Of a stretch of 50,215 nucleotides of DNA, positions 9,717 through 15,839 are shown piece by piece. The DNA is taken from positions 1 through 50,215 of the forward strand of contig JAFYJW010000003.1 of the NCBI GenBank assembly GCA_017537925.1, given 5' to 3'. The notes under the pieces were generated by a model. It had not been told where the DNA came from, made no database searches, and was given only the letters and a program-made list of their open reading frames with translations. The DNA comes from Synergistes sp. (lineage in GTDB: Bacteria; Synergistota; Synergistia; Synergistales; Synergistaceae). Position 1 is the first letter of the stretch. Each line of letters starts with the position of its first letter. Both the position numbers and the translations under genes were made by a program.

Positions 9717-9787
9717 GAATGCGGTTTCAGGGACGCATGCAGTATGCAGACATACTGCGGCACAGCCAGGCAAACTGTGCTTGCCAT

Positions 9788-9816
9788 ATTGTACACTACG
9801 CCGCGGTCTCCTTCAA
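9788..9816 (-). promoter_or_regulatory. Predicted tupA promoter
   Basis: On the minus strand, TTGAAG (9816-9811), a 17-base spacer and TACAAT (9793-9788). Transcription would start near 9781 and give a 5' leader of about 240 bases. Confidence 0.6.
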
Positions 9817-9845
9817 TATAAATACTCATTCAATATTAAAACGAG

Positions 9846-9884
9846 AAAAGAAAAGGGCGGGAAGTGTTGGGGGCACATCCCGCC
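9846..9884 (-). terminator. Rho-independent terminator upstream of the tupA promoter
   Basis: On the minus strand, the stem GGCGGGA/TCCCGCC (with an inner GTG/CAC) is followed by CTTTTCTTTT. No coding region precedes it on this strand, so it most likely ends a transcript carrying the upstream structured element. Confidence 0.65.
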
Positions 9885-9917
9885 GCAGTGGAGAGTTGAA
9901 ATGATTCTGAGCCTTTG

Positions 9918-9943
9918 CAAAATAAAGAGGCCGAAGCCCCTTT
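9918..9943 (-). terminator. Terminator following structured element copy 2
   Basis: On the minus strand, the 8-bp stem AAAGGGGC/GCCTCTTT (one G-U pair) closes a stable TTCG tetraloop and is followed by ATTTT. It lies about 30 bases after copy 2 of the leader element, as expected for a riboswitch-type attenuator. Confidence 0.6.
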
Positions 9944-9971
9944 TGCAGAGCACGGCCCAATAAATTTTCAC

Positions 9972-10056
9972 GCCGTTCTCCTTTCCGAAAGGGAGGCCGC
10001 CGCGTTTCCCCGGCGACCCTGTCGGCGGAAGGACCATAGTTTAAAAACCTTTAGGT
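9972..10056 (-). ncRNA. Structured RNA element, copy 2
   Basis: Read on the minus strand, this contains CCTAAAGG, CTATGG, CCGCCG, GGGGAAACG, CGGCGG, CTCCC and GGAGAACGGC in order. These match blocks of the tupA leader (copy 1). The CCGCCG/CGGCGG and CTCC/GGAG arms form two stems. Its own predicted promoter (10075-10102) and terminator (9918-9943) would define an RNA of about 150 bases. No gene lies between that terminator and the tupA promoter. Confidence 0.45.
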
Positions 10057-10074
10057 CCAGCCGCTCGGAGAATC

Positions 10075-10102
10075 ATTATCATATATTGCCGTTATCCTAC
10101 AA
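10075..10102 (-). promoter_or_regulatory. Predicted promoter for structured element copy 2
   Basis: On the minus strand, TTGTAG (10102-10097), a 16-base spacer and GATAAT (10080-10075). Confidence 0.4.
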
Positions 10103-10140
10103 TAAAATAAAAAAAATGACAAGCACCAAAGACCGCGCTC

Positions 10141-10187
10141 AAATTATCTGAATTATCTTGAATTATCACTAAATTGTCTGAATTGTC
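10141..10187. repeat. Five phased AATTRTC repeats
   Basis: AATTATC occurs at 10142, 10151 and 10161, and AATTGTC at 10172 and 10181. The spacing of 9 to 11 bases is about one helical turn, so all copies face the same side of the DNA. It may be a multi-site protein-binding or bending element. No gene covers it. Confidence 0.6.
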
Positions 10188-10317
10188 CGTGAAACAAGGC
10201 TGAACATGCCAGATGGGGCGTCCCCCGCAGAAGCAGAGAGTTGTTGTGTCTAAAACATCCTGATAAATAAACGGACCGCACCCATTTGCACCGAGAATTG
10301 CCTGCGATAAGCCGGGC

Positions 10318-10388
10318 GGCCGTTCTCCTTCCCTGGCGGGGACACCGCGCTTCCCTCTGCGAACATGCCGGCAGAAAAGCTGCAGGCC
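10318..10388 (-). ncRNA. Structured RNA element, copy 3 (degenerate)
   Basis: Both copies read GCCGTTCTCCTT identically on the plus strand (here from about 10318, in copy 2 from about 9972). They keep CCGCG, TTCCC, GCGA and a GGC-GAA block in the same order. A weaker match continues on the minus strand to a TGCAAA-GGG-TTTATTT segment that parallels copy 2's terminator. It is more diverged than the other two and may be decayed. Confidence 0.35.
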
Positions 10389-10390
10389 AC

Positions 10391-10425
10391 ACGCTCCGGC
10401 CTATGCAGCCCGGAGCGTCGTTTTT
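10391..10425 (+). terminator. Strong plus-strand terminator
   Basis: A perfect 9-bp stem ACGCTCCGG/CCGGAGCGT (10391-10399 and 10410-10418) is followed by CG and TTTTT. A possible plus-strand promoter TTGTTG-17-TAAATA at 10241-10269 lies upstream, so a short RNA of about 150 bases could end here. Nothing coding precedes it on this strand. Confidence 0.7.
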
Positions 10426-10430
10426 ATACA

Positions 10431-10449
10431 GTACCGTTTGTGGTACAAT
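10431..10449 (+). promoter_or_regulatory. Promoter -10 with overlapping inverted repeat before the metallophosphoesterase gene
   Basis: TACAAT at 10444-10449 is a plausible -10. It overlaps GTACC-gtttgt-GGTAC (10431-10446), a perfect 5-base inverted repeat that could be a repressor site. The -35 is poor. Confidence 0.35.
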
Positions 10450-10516
10450 AAACGCTGAAATAAAATGAGCGTTAACGGCTCTTTACAGAATTTTATGCCG
10501 AAATGAGGGCAGCGGC

Positions 10517-11194
10517 ATGACGACACTGCGTATCCCGCCCAATCTTCCTAAAGCGACGCTTGAAGAGATGAGGGCATGTCCAATCATAAAACAGTTCGAC
10601 GACCTGGGGATCTGGTTCGGCGTCAATCCGCCGTGCATCGACGCGCGCGAGATGGTCCTCCACATCTCCGACACGCCTCAGACTATGTACAATTATCTGC
10701 GCAGAGTCCTGCGCAGACTAAAGCCGGCGTGGATAGTCCACACCGGGGATTTCGTCGACAATGTGAAGCTGGAAAGACGTCCCGGAATGATCGACCTCTA
10801 CCGCAAAATAATCAAAGAATTTTTTGCGATTCTTGATGAAGAGAACTACGGCGCGATCGTCGTCACCGGAAATCATGACGACGTCCCCACTCTCCTTTCG
10901 TACAGGCACAACCCCTCGGTACAGATCTGGACCACCCCGGGCTCCTTCTCGCTGGGAAATTTTACCTTCCGCGCGGGACACACCTATGAGGACGTCATGA
11001 CGGAACCCGCGCAGTATAACCTCTACGGGCACAACATGGTGCACCCCTCGGGCACGGACGCCAAAGGCAATATGTACCTGAACGGACTGCAGGCAATGTA
11101 CCTTATTCACATATACAGCGGCGAAGTGACTTCTATACCATATCCGTGGGGTACGAACGACGCGCGGCTCGAGCGCAGGCGGGTCTCGCTTTAG
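10517..11194 (+). CDS. Calcineurin-like metallophosphoesterase
   Basis: A 225-residue single-domain protein with the phosphoesterase motif series: ISDT (about 50-53), HTGDFVDN (75-82), VTGNHDD (116-122), GHTYE (154-158) and YGHN (170-173). These bind a dinuclear metal centre. The usual first motif is Asp-x-His. Here Asp52 is followed by Thr-Pro, so the canonical His is missing and metal binding at site 1 may be altered. A GAGGG site lies 8 bases before ATG 10517. The next gene, an orphan, starts 43 bases downstream and is probably co-transcribed. It has no signal peptide, so it should be cytosolic. The substrate cannot be inferred. Confidence 0.8.
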   Translation: MTTLRIPPNLPKATLEEMRACPIIKQFDDLGIWFGVNPPCIDAREMVLHISDTPQTMYNYLRRVLRRLKPAWIVHTGDFVDNVKLERRPGMIDLYRKIIKEFFAILDEENYGAIVVTGNHDDVPTLLSYRHNPSVQIWTTPGSFSLGNFTFRAGHTYEDVMTEPAQYNLYGHNMVHPSGTDAKGNMYLNGLQAMYLIHIYSGEVTSIPYPWGTNDARLERRRVSL

Positions 11195-11237
11195 CGGACA
11201 GCGGATAAAAAGAGGCAAAAAAAGGAGGCAGAACAAA

Positions 11238-12260
11238 ATGATATCTCTTACAAGGTCGGGACCGGAAACCATATCAATGAAGATAACGGATCAGATTCCT
11301 GAGATCCGTCACAAACTGAGCGCCTGGGGATCGCTCATATCGATCGACCCGGAGAGTTCGCTGAAAAAATACGGGGCGGCGCGCAGGCTGGTTTTTCTGC
11401 AGATACATACGGAAGGCGAAAGCACCCACGAAACATACGTTTCCGAGACTCCTCTTGAAATGCTGCTGGCTTCTCTGATAAACAGCCGCGTCGCAAACGG
11501 CGTGGAGAGCATCGGCGTAATGCCCGGCTATATAATGATGAGGCTGATGGGAGATATCGAGCGCGGCATCCTCGCCATACAAAAAGACCTCGGCGGCGAG
11601 ATAATCGATTCCCGCCCCTTCTACCGCCCGGATATCCCAGGCACCTCCTCCATCATCTACTTTACGCCCAAGTCGCTGGCAAAGCCGGTACAGGATTACG
11701 ACATATACCATAAGTCGCTGCTCGTCTCCGCGCGCTCCAAAGTCGCCATCCTTCAGTACCTGTCGCTGCGCGGTATCGAATACCTCGGAACGGCGCTCGG
11801 CACACCGGACTGGAACGACGTCGAAATAAAGATATGCGACTCAGACAAACTCTTCGAGCTTCACCGCCAGAGACTGCTCACGGTCATACACGGACTGCAG
11901 ATGGGCATGGTACTTGAGGAAAAATGGGAGATGGAGCGGGCGCTGTCGCACCGGACGCTGCCGGTCTACATGATGAAGCTCTACACGCCTTTCGACGTGC
12001 ATACGATAAAAAAGCTGGCCATGGGGCTGGAATACAACGACAACGGGCAGCGCTTCGCCGATTTCGACGTATACTACAACGACCAGAAGGTATCGGCATT
12101 CACGGTCCTCAGCAAATTCCCGGGCAAAACGCGCAACGACATCGGACTCATGAACCGCAACGAAGTGCTGAAAAACATCAACCTTGACTCGATGAATGAG
12201 TTGATGCGGCTGGAAGCGGAGATCGAAAGAGAGCGCAAAAAACGTCCGCGCGAAGTATAA
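11238..12260 (+). CDS. Hypothetical protein, possibly lineage-specific
   Basis: I do not recognise this 340-residue protein. A strong AAGGAGG site supports the ATG at 11238, although Met14 is an alternative start. There is no signal peptide or membrane segment. The sequence looks like a well-folded cytosolic protein of mixed alpha/beta composition. It ends in a charged helix (from about residue 318, MNELMRLEAEIERERKK) that could be a short coiled coil. It follows the metallophosphoesterase gene by 43 bases, so the pair may form a small operon of shared but unknown function. Confidence 0.75.
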   Translation: MISLTRSGPETISMKITDQIPEIRHKLSAWGSLISIDPESSLKKYGAARRLVFLQIHTEGESTHETYVSETPLEMLLASLINSRVANGVESIGVMPGYIMMRLMGDIERGILAIQKDLGGEIIDSRPFYRPDIPGTSSIIYFTPKSLAKPVQDYDIYHKSLLVSARSKVAILQYLSLRGIEYLGTALGTPDWNDVEIKICDSDKLFELHRQRLLTVIHGLQMGMVLEEKWEMERALSHRTLPVYMMKLYTPFDVHTIKKLAMGLEYNDNGQRFADFDVYYNDQKVSAFTVLSKFPGKTRNDIGLMNRNEVLKNINLDSMNELMRLEAEIERERKKRPREV

Positions 12261-12263
12261 CAG

Positions 12264-12320
12264 TAAAATAATTCAAAAAAAGTAATAAAATAATTTAAAT
12301 TAGTGGTAAAATAATTTGAA
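12264..12320. repeat. Three TAAAATAATTYRAA repeats, about 21 bp apart
   Basis: Near-identical copies begin at about 12264, 12285 and 12307. Spacing of 21-22 bases is two helical turns. The repeats are AT-rich and sit just after the orphan gene in the 396-base gap before the symporter. They may be a binding array or bent DNA. Confidence 0.6.
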
Positions 12321-12458
12321 AAAGAGAAGCGCGTTTCCTTTTAAAAAATGAAGGCGCATTTCTCGATGCGGCGCCGCCTGCATAAATAAACGAAAGAGCA
12401 GGGTCCACGCTCCTGAATTTACATCCTGACGGCGGTGTGTTTTACGCAATTATAGTTT

Positions 12459-12476
12459 CCGCGCTAAAAGGCGCGG
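12459..12476 (+). other. Hairpin in the symporter upstream region
   Basis: A perfect CCGCGC-TAAAAG-GCGCGG hairpin lies about 180 bases before the symporter start. T-runs at 12486-12491 and about 12500-12504 follow it, but not directly, so a terminator or attenuator role is uncertain. The rest of 12321-12586 shows no gene or clear signal. Confidence 0.35.
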
Positions 12477-12586
12477 TAAAGGCAAATTTTTCAGCAGGTT
12501 TTTTAACAGGATTTTAAATCTGAGAGGAAAGGAGAAGGCGCAACGCATTAACGCTCAATGCAGCGGCGCATGACAGGGAGAGAATT

Positions 12587-12622
12587 AGTTTTATCAGTTT
12601 CATTAGTTTCATTAGTTTCTTT
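12587..12622. repeat. Four tandem 9-bp repeats (AGTTTCATT) in the symporter 5' leader
   Basis: AGTTTTATC, AGTTTCATT, AGTTTCATT and AGTTTCTTT follow each other directly from 12587 to 12622. They end 20 bases before the AGAGGGAGG ribosome binding site. Such a tract can change copy number by slippage and alter leader length. Confidence 0.75.
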
Positions 12623-12656
12623 ATTGTTTTGATTATCGAGAGGGAGGTTAGTTAAT

Positions 12657-14156
12657 ATGGCGGAAATCAAAAAAGGCGGCGACCAGTTTGGAAGCCGTTT
12701 GGGACTTATCGCCGCAATGCTTGGAATGGCAGTGGGAACAGGCAATATATGGAGATTCCCGCGTGAAGTTGCCAAAAACAACGGCGGCGCTTTTATACTC
12801 ATGTGCTTCGTTGCTCTGTTTATCTGGGCAGTTCCGCTTATCTGCGCGGAATCCGTCTTCGGTAAAAAGACCCGTATGGCCAACGCCGGCGGCTTCAAAA
12901 CAATGCTCGGCGATAAATATACCTGGATGGGGACCTTTACGGCTATAACCAACGCACTTCTCGGAGCGTACTACGTGGTCGTCGTCGGCTGGTGCCTCAA
13001 ATACCTCGTTATGATCGCTACAGGCTTCCTTTCGCAGATTCAGTCGGGCGCCGTCGAGCCTACGGCGTATTTCACCAAATTCGCGCTGACTCCGCCCTGC
13101 ACCGAATCGTGGATTTGGTTCATCGTAGGCATCGCGATATGCTCGATAGCGGTCTTCCGCGGCGTTCAGGGCGGCATCGAAGCGGCCAATAAGGTAATGA
13201 TCCCGCTGGTCTTCTTACTGCTGGTCTTCCTTCTTGTCAGGGTGCTCCTGATGCCGGGAGCGGTCGCAGGACTCGAGTACATGTATCACGTTGATCCGAA
13301 AGACTTCGGCAACCCGCGTATCTGGCTCAACGCCTTCACTCAGGCGGCATGGTCATCCGGCGCAGGCTGGGGTATGTTCCACATCTACTTTATCTACTCA
13401 GCCAAGGATGAGGACATCGAGCTCAACGCCGTCACCGCGACATTCGGCGATATGGTTGCCGCAATGCTCGCCGGTATGGTCGTTCTGCCGACAGTCTTCG
13501 CCCTCACCCCGAACATGGATGCGGTTAAAGAAGTGCTTGGCTCCGGCGCCAACGGGCTTACATTCATCCATCTGACGAACCTCTTCGCGCATACCACCGG
13601 CGGATATGTAATGGGCGTGCTCTTCTTCCTGGCGCTGCTTTCCGCCGCTGTCAGCTCCGTCATAGCAATGATAGAGACCGGAACGCGCAACCTGATGGAC
13701 ATGGGCTTCTCCCGCACACAGGGTACGCTCTGCACGTCTCTCTTCTTCGTGGTCGCCGGCTCCTACTCCGCACTTGACAACCGCTTCTTCAACAACCAGG
13801 ATATGGTCTGGGGCGTCGCGCTGCTGATGGTCGGCCTCCTCTACGCTATCGGCGCCATGAAGTACGGCGTTGAGAAGCTCTGGGTCGAAGACATATCTCC
13901 CTGCTCCGACATACATGTCAAATGGCTGTGGAGTTCCATTTATCTCTTCCCGTTCGAGTTTGCTTTCGTTTGGGGCTGGTGGATGTGGGATGCCAAGACA
14001 TGGTATCCGGGCGAGTGGTTCAAATTCTGGCCGCCTGTCAAGTATGAGTATACTCCCGGATCGATGGTAGTCCAGTGGGCGATCCTATTCGCGATCTGCC
14101 TCGTGCTCAACAGCTACCTCGCGAAACGGCTCGTTTACAGCAACAAGATAGATTAA
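12657..14156 (+). CDS. Sodium:neurotransmitter symporter (NSS/SNF) family amino-acid transporter
   Basis: A 499-residue inner-membrane transporter of the LeuT fold with about 11-12 hydrophobic helices. TM1 contains GMAVGTGNIWRFPREVAKNNGGAF (residues about 23-46), the unwound Na+/substrate segment that defines the family. The TM6 region has QAAWSSGAGWG, and the TM8 region has SAAVSSVIAMIE with Na2-site Ser residues. It should import an amino acid with sodium, in keeping with amino-acid fermentation. A GAGGGAGG site lies 10 bases before the start. A 33-residue membrane protein follows within 31 bases and is probably an accessory subunit. Trp and Phe are unusually frequent near the C terminus. 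The substrate is not predictable from sequence. Confidence 0.92.
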   Translation: MAEIKKGGDQFGSRLGLIAAMLGMAVGTGNIWRFPREVAKNNGGAFILMCFVALFIWAVPLICAESVFGKKTRMANAGGFKTMLGDKYTWMGTFTAITNALLGAYYVVVVGWCLKYLVMIATGFLSQIQSGAVEPTAYFTKFALTPPCTESWIWFIVGIAICSIAVFRGVQGGIEAANKVMIPLVFLLLVFLLVRVLLMPGAVAGLEYMYHVDPKDFGNPRIWLNAFTQAAWSSGAGWGMFHIYFIYSAKDEDIELNAVTATFGDMVAAMLAGMVVLPTVFALTPNMDAVKEVLGSGANGLTFIHLTNLFAHTTGGYVMGVLFFLALLSAAVSSVIAMIETGTRNLMDMGFSRTQGTLCTSLFFVVAGSYSALDNRFFNNQDMVWGVALLMVGLLYAIGAMKYGVEKLWVEDISPCSDIHVKWLWSSIYLFPFEFAFVWGWWMWDAKTWYPGEWFKFWPPVKYEYTPGSMVVQWAILFAICLVLNSYLAKRLVYSNKID

Positions 14157-14186
14157 CGGCCATTAGGCAGCTAAGGGGGAAATATT

Positions 14187-14288
14187 ATGTGGAAGCTTAA
14201 TATGGTTGTATGCATTGCGATAGCGTTTGGCTGCTTCGGCTGGGCCATGCTGAAAACGATGACCACTGAGGGCAAAAAGAAGCAATAA
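14187..14288 (+). CDS. Small symporter accessory membrane protein
   Basis: A 33-codon ORF, MWKLNMVVCIAIAFGCFGWA and then a polar, Lys-rich end. It encodes one transmembrane helix and a short basic cytosolic tail. TAAGGGGGA lies 6 bases before ATG 14187, and the gene follows the NSS symporter by 30 bases, ahead of a terminator. One-helix partners are known for bacterial NSS transporters (MetS of the MetP/MetS methionine carrier), and small symporter accessory proteins are common in anaerobes. The size, context and ribosome binding site make this a real gene. Its role is inferred by analogy. Confidence 0.8.
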   Translation: MWKLNMVVCIAIAFGCFGWAMLKTMTTEGKKKQ

Positions 14289-14318
14289 GCCTGAAAGACA
14301 GTAAGGACATAACTTTGC

Positions 14319-14356
14319 GGCAGGGGGAGGAAGAATTTGCCTTCCCCTGCCCTTTT
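14319..14356 (+). terminator. Rho-independent terminator after the symporter operon
   Basis: The stem GGCAGGGGGAGG/CCTTCCCCTGCC (one G-T pair), with a loop of about 9 bases, is followed by C and TTTT. Confidence 0.85.
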
Positions 14357-14391
14357 CATCTCAAAACCGGCGGCAAAAAAATTTACAAGGC

Positions 14392-14419
14392 TTGTATTTT
14401 CTCAAATCTATCGTAATAT
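14392..14419 (+). promoter_or_regulatory. Predicted promoter for trkA-trkH
   Basis: TTGTAT (14392-14397), 16-base spacer, TAATAT (14414-14419). Transcription starting near 14426 would leave the ATG at 14424 outside the mRNA. That supports the internal TTG start used for trkA. Confidence 0.5.
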
Positions 14420-14465
14420 TAACATGGCTTTGTCTGAATATGCCCGAAGGGAGTTTGAGCATATC

Positions 14466-15839
14466 TTGAAGATCGTCATCGTAGGAGCCGGCGAGGTCGG
14501 CTACAGCGTAGCAAAAAACCTGTCGTCAGACGGACACGATATAGTGATAATCGAAGACAACAGTGAAAGGGCCGATTATGCGGAGAGTTCCCTCGACGTT
14601 ATGGTCGTGCGCGGGAACGGCGTGCGTCCGAGCGTCCTGGCAAAAGCAGGCGTAACACAGGAGAACAGCGAAGTCTCGCTGCTCATCGCCTGCACGAACA
14701 AGGACGAAGTGAACCTTATGGCCTGCTGGGCGGCAAAGAAGATGGGAGTCCCGCATGTGATAGCAAGGGCCGTCGGCCTTGAATTCACCGACACCGAAGA
14801 CTGGGCGCGCAGCCTGGGCATAGATATGCTCGTATCTCCGGAACGCTCGGTCGCAAAGGAAATCGAAGAGCTTCTGGAAGTCCGCTCGGCGATTCACGCA
14901 AACGAGATAGCAGGCGGGAAAGCTGGCATTTACGTTTTCCGCGTAGCCCAGGAATCGCCGCTCGTCGGGCTCTCTCTGCTTGAGATGCGCAAAAACAACC
15001 CTCAGCTGATAATGCTGGTAGTATGCATAAAGCGCGGAGAGACGTCAATGGTCCCGAGGGCTGTCGAAAAACTGCAGGCAGGAGACGTCTGCTACACGAT
15101 ATGCTACCGTTCCACGGTACTGGAAGCAGAACGTCTCTTTCAGCCGAAAATGGCAAAAAAACTGAAAAAGGTCTTTATAGTAGGGGCGGGAAAGATAGGC
15201 TTTCAGACGGCGCTGCGCCTGCTTTCCCATATACGGGGGCTGGATCTGCGCATAATCGATGCGGACAGGACAAAATGCGAAAAGCTTGCGGAAGAGCTTC
15301 CGAACGCGACGCTGCTGTGCGCGGACGGCTCCGATACCGAATTTCTGCGCATGGAAGGGATTGCCGACGCGGACGGTTATGTAGCTGCCACCGACCAGGA
15401 CGAGACCAACCTGATGCTTTCGGTGCTTGCGAAAACTCTCGGAGCATCGAAAAGCATAGCCGTCGTACGCCGCTCCACTTATCTCGAGATGACAAACCAT
15501 ATCCCCGTGGACGCGATCGTCAACAGGAATCAGACTCTTGCAGAGGTGATAACGCGCAGCGTCCGCTACCCGGGCTCTTCAAGGGCTCTTACGGTAATGG
15601 AAGAGATAAGCGCCGAGGCCGTAGAAACCACGGTCTCTGCAGCTTCCGAGGCCGCGGGTAAGAATCTTATAGAGCTGCGTCTGCCGGAAGGCACGTTGAT
15701 AGGGCTGCTTGAGCGCGACAACGAGATGTTCATCCCCACAGGGCACACCGTTCTGCGGGCCGGAGACAAGGTCGTGCTCTTCGGTGCGGCCTCCGTCATA
15801 AATGATGCCATGCGTCCGTTCGGAGATGGAAAACTTTGA
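14466..15839 (+). CDS. trkA: Trk potassium uptake regulator TrkA
   Basis: A peripheral membrane protein that binds NAD(H) and gates TrkH. It has two RCK units. Each has a Rossmann motif (IVIVGAGEVGYSVA at the N terminus, VFIVGAGKIGFQTA near residue 229) followed by a TrkA_C domain, and it ends in VLFGAASV-type sequence. TTG 14466 is chosen as start because it puts Lys-Ile-Val-Ile-Val-Gly directly at the N terminus as in other TrkA, gives 457 residues (near the usual length), and lies 12 bases after AAGGGAG. The frame is open upstream to 14337, but that part overlaps a terminator. It is followed by trkH with overlapping stop and start. Confidence 0.9.
   Translation: MKIVIVGAGEVGYSVAKNLSSDGHDIVIIEDNSERADYAESSLDVMVVRGNGVRPSVLAKAGVTQENSEVSLLIACTNKDEVNLMACWAAKKMGVPHVIARAVGLEFTDTEDWARSLGIDMLVSPERSVAKEIEELLEVRSAIHANEIAGGKAGIYVFRVAQESPLVGLSLLEMRKNNPQLIMLVVCIKRGETSMVPRAVEKLQAGDVCYTICYRSTVLEAERLFQPKMAKKLKKVFIVGAGKIGFQTALRLLSHIRGLDLRIIDADRTKCEKLAEELPNATLLCADGSDTEFLRMEGIADADGYVAATDQDETNLMLSVLAKTLGASKSIAVVRRSTYLEMTNHIPVDAIVNRNQTLAEVITRSVRYPGSSRALTVMEEISAEAVETTVSAASEAAGKNLIELRLPEGTLIGLLERDNEMFIPTGHTVLRAGDKVVLFGAASVINDAMRPFGDGKL

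Noticed and set aside
9846-9943. Terminators marking the end of a minus-strand protein gene
   Set aside because: No credible coding frame lies upstream on that strand up to 10516. They fit the end of short leader RNAs better.
10153-10392. 79-codon minus-strand ORF in the long non-coding region
   Set aside because: No ribosome binding site and odd composition. The region is better explained as structured RNA and repeats.
12587-12622. CRISPR-like repeat array
   Set aside because: Units are 9 bases, directly tandem and without spacers. No cas gene is nearby.
12548-12952. Minus-strand ORF whose C-terminal part has Asn-Glu-Thr repeats
   Set aside because: The repeats are just the translated 9-bp tandem DNA repeat, and most of the frame is antisense to the symporter.
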